From Rossellomorea aquimaris (lineage in GTDB: Bacteria > Bacillota > Bacilli > Bacillales > Bacillaceae_B), in assembly GCF_020171925.1 (NCBI RefSeq), contig NZ_JAIVAR010000002.1, positions 186,001 to 250,000 of the forward strand: 64,000 bases of DNA, read 5' to 3'. This document shows, in pieces, positions 1-8,126 of the stretch; position 1 is the first letter of the stretch; each line of letters begins with the position of its first letter. The position numbers were made by a program, and so were the translations under genes. Under the pieces are notes generated by a model. It searched no databases. It had not been told where the DNA came from and saw nothing but the letters and a program-made list of their open reading frames with translations.

Positions 1-411
1 CTTTCCTTCCCGTTTCAGGAAAAATTCCAATTTCATTTCTACGGCCCTTATTCAGAAGAGCTCACCCTGCGCGTCGAGGAGCTCTGCAATATGGGCTTCA
101 TCTCGGAAGTGCGCGAAAAAAAAGGCGGCTACTACCAATATCGTTACACGGTCACGAAGGAAGGGGAAGACTTCCTTTCGATTTATGAAAAAGACATTCC
201 GTGTCTCAAGGATTGCCTGGTTGACATGAACACGCAGTCTGCACGCTTTCTCGAACTTGTTTCAACGGTCTTATATTTTGATAATCTTACAAAAGAGGAA
301 GTCTGCGAGAAGGTATTCACGCTGAAGAGCAAGCAGAAGTATACGGAAGAAGAAATCGATGAGGCATTTGCTTATATTGATGGATTGAAGAAGATGAAGG
401 TTGTTCAATAG
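1..411 (+). CDS. ywgA: YwgA family protein (3' part; start outside window)
   Basis: The reading frame is open from base 1, so the gene is cut by the window edge; about 136 C-terminal residues are visible. The visible part contains an FYGPYSEEL segment and a winged-helix-like charged stretch ending in KKMKVVQ. I assign it to the YwgA family from its similarity to that family and because it sits directly before ywhB-ywhC-ywhD, as in B. subtilis. The family has no established biochemical function that I can name. An internal ATG at base 91 could be mistaken for the start, but the upstream codons are open and family-like. Confidence 0.7.
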   Translation, partial: LSFPFQEKFQFHFYGPYSEELTLRVEELCNMGFISEVREKKGGYYQYRYTVTKEGEDFLSIYEKDIPCLKDCLVDMNTQSARFLELVSTVLYFDNLTKEEVCEKVFTLKSKQKYTEEEIDEAFAYIDGLKKMKVVQ

Positions 412-420
412 AGGATTTGA

Positions 421-455
421 GGACTGTTCCAAATGTGGGGCGGTCCTTTTTATTT
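421..455 (+). terminator. Rho-independent terminator of ywgA
   Basis: A short GGACTG/CGGTCC stem (one G-T pair) is followed by a T-rich tract about 10 bp after the ywgA stop. Confidence 0.5.
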
Positions 456-514
456 GGTCAATGGCTTTGTTAAGTGAAAGGTAGTTTTCAACAGCGGAGT
501 TTATTAGTGCCTTT

Positions 515-552
515 ATAAAAAGTACCCTCAGGTGCTGATGCGCATGAGGGCT
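515..552 (-). terminator. Terminator of the ywhB tautomerase gene
   Basis: The arms CCCTCA and TGAGGG enclose a 14 bp loop, and an A-tract on the plus-strand left side gives a U-tract for minus-strand transcripts. It lies just 3' of ywhB. Confidence 0.5.
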
Positions 553-566
553 TCTTTTCACAAAGA

Positions 567-752
567 CTATTGATCGCTCAATCTCTTCCCGCCGACAGCA
601 TAGTGCCCCTTCGTCATTTCTTCGATGAATACGACGATTTTGTCTTCTGCTGCACCGGTCGTTTCGCTCACGGCTTGCGTGACTTTTTCCACGAGTGCTT
701 TCTTTTGGTCTTCCGAACGTCCCTCAAGCATTTTAACGGTTACATAAGGCAT
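567..752 (-). CDS. ywhB: 4-oxalocrotonate tautomerase family enzyme
   Basis: This 61-residue protein starts MPYVTVKMLEGRS. After initiator removal, Pro2 is the expected catalytic amino-terminal base of 4-oxalocrotonate tautomerases, small beta-alpha-beta hexameric enzymes that interconvert enol and keto acids. The length matches the family (about 61-62). I chose the ATG at 752 rather than the longer in-frame extension because the catalytic proline must be residue 2 and the plus-strand sequence shows a ribosome binding site (gaggagcg on the minus strand) just upstream. It is divergent from ywhC. The physiological substrate is unknown; tautomerase chemistry is inferred from the family. Confidence 0.85.
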   Translation of the reverse strand: MPYVTVKMLEGRSEDQKKALVEKVTQAVSETTGAAEDKIVVFIEEMTKGHYAVGGKRLSDQ

Positions 753-920
753 TTTAATTCGCTCCTCATCTCTGATTTTGGTACAATCGTGGGTGGAACC
801 CTTCTTAACTGTAATCGGAGTGAAGCGGGGAAGCAAGCCTGTATGAATGAAAGTCTTGCAGGACTTTTTCTGCATACTATGGAATAAGAAAGTAAACCAT
901 TTTTAAAAGGAGTACATATT

Positions 921-1604
921 TTGGATACATTTAGAAGTTTGTTTGAGTCCATATCGGTCTTCCGGCTGGAAGAGCTTCCGTTCGTGGTCATTGCGCTCGT
1001 GCTCGCCTTTACGGTCCATGAGTTTGCCCATGCGTATGTGGCGTATAAATTCGGGGATACGACAGCGAAGGACCAGGGGCGCCTGACGCTGAATCCCGTG
1101 CAGCATCTGGATCCGTTCGGGACGATCTTGATCCTGATTGCCGGTTTCGGATGGGCACGCCCGGTACCGGTGATGCGTTCCCGGTTCAAGAATCCGCGTC
1201 TCGCGGGCATCCTGGTTTCTGCTGCGGGCCCCTTAAGTAATTTCCTGATTGCCTTCATCGCCTTCGGTCTGTTTTATTTTTCAGTGGGGTTGACCGGCGG
1301 AGGAATCCCGCCATTTGTGGCCGATCTTCTTCAGATGATCGTCGAGTTGAATATCCTCTTATTCGTGTTCAACCTGCTGCCGTTCCCTCCGCTTGATGGC
1401 TATCGCATCATCGAGGATCTTTCGCCTCCGCATGTACGGGCGAAGCTCAGCCAATATGAGCAGTACGGAATCCTGCTGTTTCTGATCCTGGTCATCACGC
1501 CGCTTGACCAATATACGATCTGGCCAGTCCTGAACACGGGAATGAGTGCGACCGGCCAGGCGTTCAGCACCATTTTTGGAACGATTCTTTCAATCTTTAG
1601 CTAA
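921..1604 (+). CDS. ywhC: Site-2-protease-like membrane zinc metalloprotease (M50)
   Basis: The 227-residue polytopic membrane protein carries the zinc-binding HEFAH motif in its first transmembrane region (about residues 34-38) and a downstream NLLPFPPLDGYR segment in which the Asp supplies the third zinc ligand. This is the compact M50/site-2 protease fold that cleaves substrates inside the membrane. The start is TTG at 921, preceded by an AAAGGAG ribosome binding site at 906-912. The product is close to YwhC of B. subtilis in length and position. Its substrate is unknown. The downstream ywhD begins 14 bp after its stop, so the two are probably co-transcribed. Confidence 0.9.
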   Translation: MDTFRSLFESISVFRLEELPFVVIALVLAFTVHEFAHAYVAYKFGDTTAKDQGRLTLNPVQHLDPFGTILILIAGFGWARPVPVMRSRFKNPRLAGILVSAAGPLSNFLIAFIAFGLFYFSVGLTGGGIPPFVADLLQMIVELNILLFVFNLLPFPPLDGYRIIEDLSPPHVRAKLSQYEQYGILLFLILVITPLDQYTIWPVLNTGMSATGQAFSTIFGTILSIFS

Positions 1605-1618
1605 AGGAGTTCGATACG

Positions 1619-2125
1619 ATGGAAAAGAAAAAGAATATCGGATTTAATATCATAAAAAGCGACCCGACCGATGGACATGGCGGTTTCGGAGTCGGTTCAC
1701 TGAGTCTTGACCATGTTTCCCCCGTCATGATCGATGTAGAAGAAGGTCAAGCGACGATCGAAGTCGGTGCAATGCATGCCCGAAGCCCGATGGAAAGGGG
1801 AATCAAATTCACGAATAACCGTGAAGATTCCGCAGGCGGCAAGCCATACTGGCTCATCTGGGTCACAATCGACCGCGTGGAGGATGGCCCTTATTACGCC
1901 GGGGTGACAGCTTGTGAAATGGTCATGAATCGTGAAAAACGCAGAGGCTACAAATCGATGCCGGAACACGTGAACCATATGGACAAATCCATCAAACGAC
2001 ACATCATCGTCGATCAGATGGATGACAAATCCAAAGGGATCCTGGCAGACTTCCTCAAAACCCACGACCAAGGCATGTGGGACCGCTCCAAGCCTGAGCT
2101 CAAGCAAGCACTCGGAGCGGAATAA
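1619..2125 (+). CDS. ywhD: YwhD family protein of unknown function
   Basis: This is a soluble 168-residue protein with no signal peptide or membrane segment. It is recognised as YwhD by sequence character (MEKKKNIGFNIIKSDPTDGH at the N-terminus) and by its place after ywhC. A ribosome binding site (AAAGGAG) lies about 8 bp upstream. The function is not known; a metalloprotease-associated role is only suggested by the conserved pairing with ywhC. Confidence 0.85.
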   Translation: MEKKKNIGFNIIKSDPTDGHGGFGVGSLSLDHVSPVMIDVEEGQATIEVGAMHARSPMERGIKFTNNREDSAGGKPYWLIWVTIDRVEDGPYYAGVTACEMVMNREKRRGYKSMPEHVNHMDKSIKRHIIVDQMDDKSKGILADFLKTHDQGMWDRSKPELKQALGAE

Positions 2126-2136
2126 ATTCCACTTTC

Positions 2137-2182
2137 GAAGGTACGTCCCTCACCGCTTTAACGCGATGAGGGACGTACCTTC
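2137..2182. repeat. Family A palindrome, copy 1
   Basis: A 46 bp near-perfect palindrome with arms GAAGGTACGTCCCTCA and TGAGGGACGTACCTTC (one mismatch region near the loop CGCTTTAACGCG). Other copies in this window are at 2955, 5139, 10249, 34032, 43445, 52706 and 57780. It lies 12 bp after the ywhD stop. It has no adjacent U-tract of its own strength to be a simple terminator. Confidence 0.9.
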
Positions 2183-2253
2183 TTTCTTTTTTTGTGACAT
2201 ACCTGGTGTTTGTGAACAAAGTGTGACATTTTTTTGAAAGTGACTTTCACATC

Positions 2254-2356
2254 TTGTACTTATCTTGGAAAAAAAGTAAACTTAAAGCACAGTTTGCACA
2301 TAAACTAGGACATGAAAGACCCCGGGTTCGCACAAGCCCGGGGTTTTTCGTTTTTA
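2254..2356 (+). ncRNA. Candidate small RNA with its own promoter and terminator
   Basis: The interval between family A copy 1 and the acetyltransferase gene (2183-2486) has no convincing ORF. It contains TTGTAC (2254-2259), a 17 bp spacer and TAAACT (2277-2282), a plausible SigA promoter. About 35 bp further on is a strong GC-rich terminator (ACCCCGGG/CCCGGGGT then TTTTTCG, 2319-2350). That would give a transcript of about 65 nt. Alternatively, the terminator could simply end transcripts from ywhC-ywhD. I do not recognise an Rfam family. Confidence 0.3.
2317..2356 (+). terminator. Strong Rho-independent terminator
   Basis: The arms ACCCCGGG and CCCGGGGT form a perfect 8 bp stem around a 10 bp loop, followed by TTTTTCGTTTTT. 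Confidence 0.85.
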
Positions 2357-2486
2357 TATGGGTTGAGTCACCTTGTAGATACATAAGTAATCATTATAGA
2401 AGTGTATAAATAGGTTCGAATTTCCTTATGATGCTGTACGAGCTAACATGGTAGTAGACTCAGCTTATAAAGGAAGGGTGACCTGC

Positions 2487-2945
2487 ATGAAGATGATCAC
2501 ATTCAGGGAAGCAAGGAAAGGGGACCTCGACGTCATAGTCGCCATGCTTGCGGATGATGTGTTGGGAAGGCAAAGAGAGATGGTCACGGACCCGCTACCG
2601 GAGAGCTATTCGAAGGCATTCCAGGCGATTGATGAGGACCCAAATAACGAGCTGATCGTTGCTTGTGAAGGGACACGCGTTGTCGGGGTGATGCAGCTGA
2701 CGTTCACTCCACACCTCACTCATCAGGGAAGCTGGAGGATGACGATCGAAGGGGTGAGGACGTCTTCCGCCGTGCGTGGCAGCGGGATCGGTTCAGAGAT
2801 GATCGAATGGGCGATTGCCCGTGCAGGCGAACGCGGCTGCAGTCTCGTGCAGCTCACGACGGATAAGCAGCGGGAAGACGCCCGCCGGTTCTACGAGAAG
2901 CTCGGCTTCAAGGCGACCCATGAAGGAATGAAATTGATGCTTTAA
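2487..2945 (+). CDS. GNAT family N-acetyltransferase
   Basis: This 152-residue single-domain GNAT protein uses acetyl-CoA to acetylate an amine on an unknown substrate. The acetyl-CoA pyrophosphate-binding motif is visible as VRGSGIGSEMIEWA (Q/R-x-x-G-x-G/A form, about residues 105-118), and a C-terminal ARRFYEKLGFKATHEGMKL segment forms motif B. I chose the ATG at 2487 because an AGGAAGGG ribosome binding site lies at 2471-2478; a longer in-frame ATG at 2448 has none. It is a single gene between two family A palindromes and convergent with pbpG. It is not part of the B. subtilis block, so it may be a local insertion. Confidence 0.8.
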   Translation: MKMITFREARKGDLDVIVAMLADDVLGRQREMVTDPLPESYSKAFQAIDEDPNNELIVACEGTRVVGVMQLTFTPHLTHQGSWRMTIEGVRTSSAVRGSGIGSEMIEWAIARAGERGCSLVQLTTDKQREDARRFYEKLGFKATHEGMKLML

Positions 2946-2954
2946 CACACGAAA

Positions 2955-3000
2955 GAAGGTACGTCCCTCATCGCTTTAACGCGATGAGGGACGTAACTTC
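2955..3000. repeat. Family A palindrome, copy 2
   Basis: A 46 bp copy between the convergent acetyltransferase and pbpG genes. It differs from copy 1 by single bases, including TAACTTC instead of TACCTTC at the right end. Confidence 0.9.
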
Positions 3001-3010
3001 AACTTTTTCA

Positions 3011-5080
3011 TCAGAATATCCAGTCGGCCCACTTTTTGTACCACGGCTTTTTGTCTTTCGGTGCCGGTTCTTTTTCGTTCGGTGCATCGTGGTCGCCTAG
3101 GTGTTCTTTACAATGCTCTGTCGGTTCGGTGCCCTTCACGAAGTAGGTGAAGCGCTGGACAGGGCAATCCTTCGTGGCAAGCAAACCATTGTGCGGGTTG
3201 ATGGCGACGCCGATGACCCCTTTCGTCGGTTTGAATGCCTTCACTGGTTCGTCCTTCAGGGCTTCCTCCATGAAGTTCACCCATATTTTCTTCGCATACA
3301 GTTTATCCGTGATCAACGAAATGTCCTTGCCTTTATCGTAGCCCGTCCACACCCCGGCTGTCAGCTGCGGGGAAAAACCAATCATCCAGTTGTCCGTATT
3401 GGTCGTACCTGATTTGCCTGCGTAGTGTCGTGTCGCATCATTCCTGATCTGAATCCCGGTGACAGTCGAATAATCATTCAGCTTCGGATCGAATATCCCC
3501 GTCAGCATATGCGTCATGACGTAGGCGGTATCCGGGTCGAGCACCTGCTCCTTCTTGGATTCCTCTTCGTAAATGATCGTCCCGGCCCAATCCTCCACGC
3601 GTGTGATGAAGACGGGCTTGACTTTATAGCCGCCGTTGGCAAATAAATTGTAGGCATTCACCATGTCGATCACCCTCGCACCGGAAGTCCCGAGTGCCGA
3701 TGACGGGTATTTCTTCACCGGTGTGGTGAGGCCGAATGTTTCTTTCGCCGATTTCGTCAACGTGTCCTGTCCCATGAACAGATGGGTCTTCACGGCATAC
3801 ACATTATCGGAGAGTGCAATCGCCTGGGCAAGCGTGATCTCGTCGTTTGCGTACTTATTATTGTAATTATGCGGTGAGTAGGTTTTATTTTCGTCAAACG
3901 TGAACGTCGTGAGCTCACTTTTCATCGTAGTAGCGGGTGTGAATCCCTGTTGGAGTGCCGAGTAGTAGAGGAGCGGTTTGATGGTCGATCCCGGTTGCCT
4001 GATGGCCTGTACGGCCCGGTTGAAAGGACTTTCTTCGTAATCCCGGCCACCGACCATTGCGGTGACATACCCATTCTTCGGATTCATCGATACAAAACCA
4101 AGCTGGATATCGGACTCTTCTTCGATTTGTTCCTTCACCACTTTTTCGGCTACTTCCTGATGCTTCGTGTTCAGTGTCGTGTACACTTTGAGCCCGCCCA
4201 TTTCAATCGTGCGATCATCGAGTCCGAGTTCCGTGCGGAGGATGTTCTTCACAACATCCTGGAAATAGGGAGCGGTCTCGACTGATTGATGGGCATGCTG
4301 ACCGGTGATTCTGACATGTTTGGCTTTCGTGGTGTCACTTTCTTTTTTGGTGATGAAACCATCCTCGTTCATCGCATCCAGGATGATCCCCTGACGCTTC
4401 TTGGCATTCTCCATTGAGTTAATCGGAGAATAATAGGAAGGCGCTTTCGGCACCCCTGCGAGCATGGCCGCCTCTGCAAGCGTCAGGCTTTCCGCGTCTT
4501 TTCCGAAATAATACTGGCTTGCGGCCTGTACGCCGTAGGCGCCGTGGCCGTAATAAATCGTATTGAGGTACCCCTCGAGAATCTCTTTCTTCGAATAGTT
4601 CATCTCGATCCGGAGAGTGTAGAGCGCCTCGGAGATCTTCCGTTTCCACGTCTTATCATGGGTTAAAAAAAGATTGCGGGCGTACTGCTGGGAAATGGTA
4701 CTTGCCCCCTGGACCTTGGCTCCGGCCTTCAAATCCGCCAGGGCCGCCCCTGCGATCCGCTTGAAATCAAAACCGTAATGCTGATAAAAATTCTTGTCTT
4801 CGATGGCGATGGTCGCTTCGATCAGAGCGGGCGATATCTGTTCGAGGTTCACCCAATACCGTTTCTCGCCAGTATTCGTTTCCCCGATCACCTTGCCTTC
4901 CCCATCATAAATCAGCGTCGACTGCGGCACTGCAAGTGGAGGGGGACCCTGCACCTTTGCATACGTCAGCACCCCGATCAGACCCGCCAGCACAAGAACA
5001 GAAAAAACCAGAGACAGAATGACGGCTGCCCTTGCATATTTTTTTGTTTTCTCCATCCCCGAACGAGTGATCAATTCCAT
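3011..5080 (-). CDS. pbpG: Class A penicillin-binding protein (glycosyltransferase/transpeptidase)
   Basis: A 689-residue bifunctional peptidoglycan synthase. A short cytoplasmic tail is followed by one membrane anchor (about residues 15-37), then the GT51 transglycosylase domain (AIEDKNFYQHYGFD, STISQQYARNLFLTH) and the penicillin-binding transpeptidase domain with GSTIKP (SxxK nucleophile), SDN and KSGTT motifs in order. The length matches B. subtilis PbpG (about 690). I chose the ATG at 5080, preceded by AGAAGG; the longest ORF would begin at 5155 with residues encoded by the family A repeat, which is unlikely. In B. subtilis PbpG acts during sporulation in spore peptidoglycan synthesis. 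Sporulation control is not visible here. Confidence 0.9.
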   Translation of the reverse strand: MELITRSGMEKTKKYARAAVILSLVFSVLVLAGLIGVLTYAKVQGPPPLAVPQSTLIYDGEGKVIGETNTGEKRYWVNLEQISPALIEATIAIEDKNFYQHYGFDFKRIAGAALADLKAGAKVQGASTISQQYARNLFLTHDKTWKRKISEALYTLRIEMNYSKKEILEGYLNTIYYGHGAYGVQAASQYYFGKDAESLTLAEAAMLAGVPKAPSYYSPINSMENAKKRQGIILDAMNEDGFITKKESDTTKAKHVRITGQHAHQSVETAPYFQDVVKNILRTELGLDDRTIEMGGLKVYTTLNTKHQEVAEKVVKEQIEEESDIQLGFVSMNPKNGYVTAMVGGRDYEESPFNRAVQAIRQPGSTIKPLLYYSALQQGFTPATTMKSELTTFTFDENKTYSPHNYNNKYANDEITLAQAIALSDNVYAVKTHLFMGQDTLTKSAKETFGLTTPVKKYPSSALGTSGARVIDMVNAYNLFANGGYKVKPVFITRVEDWAGTIIYEEESKKEQVLDPDTAYVMTHMLTGIFDPKLNDYSTVTGIQIRNDATRHYAGKSGTTNTDNWMIGFSPQLTAGVWTGYDKGKDISLITDKLYAKKIWVNFMEEALKDEPVKAFKPTKGVIGVAINPHNGLLATKDCPVQRFTYFVKGTEPTEHCKEHLGDHDAPNEKEPAPKDKKPWYKKWADWIF

Positions 5081-5138
5081 CCCGATTCCCGCCTTCTCTA
5101 TAAAATAGTTTTCTATGAAAATCCGTTCCCCGACTCTC

Positions 5139-5184
5139 GAAGGTACGTCCCTCAATGCGTTAAAGCGGTGAGGGACGTACCTTG
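5139..5184. repeat. Family A palindrome, copy 3
   Basis: A copy 58 bp upstream of pbpG, in the divergent pbpG/speE region. The arm sequences are GAAGGTACGTCCCTCA and TGAGGGACGTACCTT, with a variant loop (ATGCGTTAAAGCGG). Confidence 0.85.
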
Positions 5185-5263
5185 AAGTCGAGTTTGCATG
5201 TTACTAAACAGTATGAGAGGTTTGGAGAGTTTTTAAACGTATAAGTAATAGAAAAAATTTCAC

Positions 5264-5291
5264 TTGAATTTTTGCTAGATTCCACTATACT
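5264..5291 (+). promoter_or_regulatory. Candidate SigA promoter for speE
   Basis: TTGAAT (5264-5269), a 16 bp spacer and TATACT (5286-5291) lie about 380 bp upstream of speE. Transcription from here would run through a short ORF candidate and family B copy 1 before speE, giving a long leader. Confidence 0.45.
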
Positions 5292-5332
5292 TTTTCTCAT
5301 GTTTGTATTTATGATGATAGGGAAGGATAAAA

Positions 5333-5389
5333 ATGACGTCTGACGATGACGTTATTTATTTTGTAAATAACACCTGTGATGTTAAGTGA
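5333..5389 (+). CDS. Candidate 18-residue leader peptide
   Basis: An ATG with a GGGAAGG ribosome binding site 7 bp upstream opens an 18-codon frame (MTSDDDVIYFVNNTCDVK), downstream of the candidate speE promoter. The 3' half of the ORF overlaps a perfect hairpin (GTTATTTA/TAAATAAC). I do not recognise the peptide. It could be chance; the evidence is only the Shine-Dalgarno sequence, the promoter and the hairpin. Confidence 0.2.
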   Translation: MTSDDDVIYFVNNTCDVK

Positions 5390-5482
5390 CTTTTGTATTT
5401 GGAAGGTTAAGCATATTTAATAATTTGCACTAACAGGTATTCAGCTAGAATAAACATAATAGCTATTTAGTTTTCAAACGGA

Positions 5483-5617
5483 TCCAGCGTTTGATTGGAG
5501 TGGAAGACGCAGACTCCTGCGGGAAAAGCGAGTTAGGTGAGACCCCGCAGGCGAAGCCGAGGAGGCTCACCAACCGCCCGCGGAAAGCGGAGTCTTCCAC
5601 GGAAATCAAAAGCGGCG
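5483..5617 (+). repeat. Family B imperfect palindrome, copy 1
   Basis: A roughly 135 bp element with terminal inverted arms (TTGATTGGAGTGGAAGACG at the left, GTCTTCCACGGAAATCAA at the right) and internal CCTGCGGG/CCCGCAGG and GGTGAG/CTCACC pairings. It ends 51 bp before the speE start, so it lies in the speE leader. The same orientation is seen in all eight copies. Confidence 0.9.
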
Positions 5618-5667
5618 ATTGGGCAGTTTATAGCCAGAAAATAATTAAAAGAAGGGAAGTTGAAACA

Positions 5668-6498
5668 ATGAGTGGACTTTGGTACACAGAAAAACAAACA
5701 GAAAACTTCGGAATTACGATGAAAATCAAGAAGACTTTACATACAGAGCAAACAGATTTTCAATACCTTGAAATGGCTGAAACAGAAGAATGGGGCAACA
5801 TGCTGTTCCTAGACGGAATGGTCATGACAAGCCAGAAAGACGAATTCGTCTATCATGAAATGGTGGCCCACGTGCCTCTATTCACGCACCCGAATCCGGA
5901 AAGAGTATTGGTTGTCGGAGGCGGCGACGGCGGTGTCATCCGTGAAGTCCTCAAGCATCCAAGCGTGAAGAAAGCCGTATTGGTCGATATCGATGGGAAA
6001 GTCATCGAGTACTCTAAGAAATACCTTCCTGAAATCGCGGGTGAGCTAGAAAACGAGCGCGTCGATGTCCAAGTGGGCGACGGGTTCATGCATATCGCGA
6101 AAAGTGAAAACGAGTATGACGTCATCATGGTCGATTCCACTGAGCCGGTAGGACCAGCCGTGAACCTGTTCACAAAAGGATTCTACGCAGGGATCTCCAA
6201 AGCCCTGAAAGAAGACGGGATCTTTGTTGCGCAATGCGATAACCCATGGTTCAAAGCGGACCTTATCCGTCAAGTACAGCGTGATGTAAAGGAAATCTTC
6301 CCTGTCACTCGCCTGTACACAGCGAACATCCCGACATACCCAAGCGGCATGTGGGCGTTCACGATCGGATCGAAGAAACACGATCCAATTCAAGTGCCGG
6401 AAGACCGTTTCCACGAAATCGAAACGAAATACTACACACCGGAACTACACAACGCAGCATTCGTACTGCCTAAATTCGTCAAAGACCTGACGAAATAA
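5668..6498 (+). CDS. speE: Spermidine synthase
   Basis: This 276-residue aminopropyltransferase moves the aminopropyl group of decarboxylated S-adenosylmethionine to putrescine, giving spermidine and methylthioadenosine. The Rossmann signature VVGGGDGG (about residues 81-88) and the catalytic [11 protein letters not shown] segment with the conserved Asp are present. The start is ATG 5668 after a GAAGGGA ribosome binding site; the upstream in-frame extension reads through family B repeat sequence and is rejected. speB follows about 180 bp downstream and supplies putrescine, as in B. subtilis. The length equals that of the B. subtilis enzyme. Confidence 0.95.
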   Translation: MSGLWYTEKQTENFGITMKIKKTLHTEQTDFQYLEMAETEEWGNMLFLDGMVMTSQKDEFVYHEMVAHVPLFTHPNPERVLVVGGGDGGVIREVLKHPSVKKAVLVDIDGKVIEYSKKYLPEIAGELENERVDVQVGDGFMHIAKSENEYDVIMVDSTEPVGPAVNLFTKGFYAGISKALKEDGIFVAQCDNPWFKADLIRQVQRDVKEIFPVTRLYTANIPTYPSGMWAFTIGSKKHDPIQVPEDRFHEIETKYYTPELHNAAFVLPKFVKDLTK

Positions 6499-6572
6499 TC
6501 GAAACCGAAGAACCAGCGATGCGATTCGCCCCCACACGCGCCAAAGGGGCAAGGGGCGTGCTTTCACTGGTG

Positions 6573-6643
6573 TGACGCATTAACGTGTTGAGGGACGGTC
6601 CTTCAGCGAGGTAATGCTTTAAACTAACGAGGGACGTACCTTC
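6573..6643. repeat. Degenerate family A fragments
   Basis: Two right-half remnants of family A (TGAGGGACGGTCCTTC at about 6589-6604 and CGAGGGACGTACCTTC at about 6628-6643) lie in tandem between speE and speB without complete left arms. Confidence 0.6.
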
Positions 6644-6679
6644 AAAAGGTGCACCCTCAACAAAGAAAGGTTGAATATG

Positions 6680-7552
6680 ATGCGTTTTGATGAAGCTTAT
6701 TCAGGTAATGTGTTTATAAAGAGCCATCCTTCTTATGAGGAGAGTTCGGTTGTATTGTACGGCATGCCGATGGACTGGACGGTCAGCTACCGTCCAGGTT
6801 CCCGTTTCGGTCCCACCCGTATCCGCGAAGTGTCGATCGGCCTTGAAGAATACAGTGCCTATCTTGATCGCGAACTAGAGGAAGTGAAGTTCTTCGATGC
6901 AGGGGACATCCCACTGCCGTTCGGTAATCCACAGCGTAGCATCGACATGATCGAAGACTATATCGATCAGCTGTTGGGTGACGGGAAAATCCCATTCGGA
7001 ATGGGCGGGGAGCACCTCGTTTCATGGCCGGTCATGAAGGCCGTTGCGAAGAAATATCCGGATTTGGCGATCATCCATATGGATGCCCATACGGACCTTC
7101 GTGAAGAGTATGAGGGAGAGCCGCTTTCCCACTCGACGCCGATCCGCAAAATCGCTGAACACATCGGACCCGAGAATGTCTACTCGTTCGGAATCCGTTC
7201 AGGCATGAAGGAAGAATTCCAGTGGGCGAAGGAAAACGGTATGCACATCTCGAAATTCGAAGTGCTCGAGCCGTTGAAGGAAATCCTTCCGACGCTTGCA
7301 GGCCGTCCTGTCTATGTCACAATCGACATCGACGTATTGGACCCTGCCCATGCACCTGGGACAGGAACCGTGGATTGCGGCGGAATCACGTCCAAGGAGC
7401 TGCTTGCATCCATCCACGCGATTGCACACTCCGATGTGAACGTCGTCGGTGCAGACCTAGTCGAAGTCGCACCAATCTACGACCCATCCGAACAAACAGC
7501 CAACACAGCCAGCAAACTCATCCGTGAAATGCTACTTGGCTGGGTGAAATAA
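6680..7552 (+). CDS. speB: Agmatinase
   Basis: A 290-residue ureohydrolase that converts agmatine to putrescine and urea. The Mn-binding motifs GMGGEHL, DAHTDLR and DIDVLDPAHAPGTG are all present in order. I placed the start at ATG 6680 because it gives MRFDEAYSG, aligned with the B. subtilis start, and leaves 9 bp after the GAAAGG ribosome binding site; an adjacent in-frame ATG at 6677 and TTG at 6671 are alternatives. The gene provides putrescine for the adjacent spermidine synthase, the arginine-agmatine-putrescine route of Bacillus. Confidence 0.95.
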   Translation: MRFDEAYSGNVFIKSHPSYEESSVVLYGMPMDWTVSYRPGSRFGPTRIREVSIGLEEYSAYLDRELEEVKFFDAGDIPLPFGNPQRSIDMIEDYIDQLLGDGKIPFGMGGEHLVSWPVMKAVAKKYPDLAIIHMDAHTDLREEYEGEPLSHSTPIRKIAEHIGPENVYSFGIRSGMKEEFQWAKENGMHISKFEVLEPLKEILPTLAGRPVYVTIDIDVLDPAHAPGTGTVDCGGITSKELLASIHAIAHSDVNVVGADLVEVAPIYDPSEQTANTASKLIREMLLGWVK

Positions 7553-7561
7553 TATCTTTGA

Positions 7562-7602
7562 AAAATAGGATTGCCTTGTAGTGGGGTGATCCTATTTCTT
7601 TT
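7562..7602 (+). terminator. Terminator of speB
   Basis: The stem AATAGGAT/ATCCTATT with internal CC/GG pairs is followed by TCTTTT, 10 bp after the speB stop. Confidence 0.75.
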
Positions 7603-7684
7603 ATGAAAAGATAGGAAGGTGTGGAGGATTGTTCTGTACGTATCTGTGCAGCCTTCAGAGGAGAAGTTTGGAGTATTAACCGGC

Positions 7685-7923
7685 TCCAGCAGTTGATTGG
7701 AGTGGGAGACGAAGACTCCTATCATAAAAGCGGAAGGGCTTTGAAAAGAGGCCTGTGGAATAAGACGAATCGGCCTGGAAGGCGTTTTGCATTCTTGGTC
7801 GGTTTGGCTTATGACATGTGCCTCTAAGCCCTGCAGCTAGACAGTGCCCTCCGTAAGAAGCGACGAGGAGGTTCACGGGCTACCCGCGGAAAGCGAAGTC
7901 TTCCACGGAAATCAACCGCGGCG
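7685..7923 (+). repeat. Family B copy 2, interrupted by a family C unit
   Basis: The left arm (TTGATTGGAGTGGGAGACG) and right arm (GTCTTCCACGGAAATCAA) of family B are intact, but the centre is replaced by a reverse-oriented family C unit. The element lies 5' of ywiB-argS. There is no gene between speB and ywiB (7553-8126). Confidence 0.85.
7734..7843 (-). repeat. Family C unit nested in family B copy 2
   Basis: Read on the minus strand, this matches the CTGCAGGGCTTAGAGGCACA type of unit seen in the tandem array at 50196-50820, including the CATAAG/CTTATG-type stem. It is inserted where the family B centre (TGCGGGAAG...CCGCAGG) should be. Confidence 0.8.
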
Positions 7924-8126
7924 ATCAAAGACATAGAATTATATTTCAGAATAGAGAAGACTTCCCAAACGGACTTTCACAAACTTCCAACCCAAAACTC
8001 CCCTCCTTTCATTGCATTTTCATCCAATAGTTCTTATACTTAATTAGTTAGAAGGAAGACCGTCCATTTAAGCGGGGCGGAGATATTCCAGGCTCGGACT
8101 TTAAATTAGAAAAGGATGTGAGTGGT

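Noticed and set aside
740..1258. 172-codon minus-strand ORF overlapping ywhB and ywhC
   Set aside because: It overlaps two recognised genes and has a composition unlike real proteins of this genome.
2184..2253. Rex-type operator (TTGTGAACAAAGTGTGACA)
   Set aside because: Only one half of the TTGTGA-n-TCACAA symmetry is present.
5080..5155. N-terminal extension of PbpG (MRDVPS...)
   Set aside because: The extra residues are encoded by the family A repeat; the same MRDVPS start appears in other repeat-derived ORFs.
5491..5667. N-terminal extension of SpeE
   Set aside because: The sequence is the family B repeat read in frame; the true start has a ribosome binding site at 5650.
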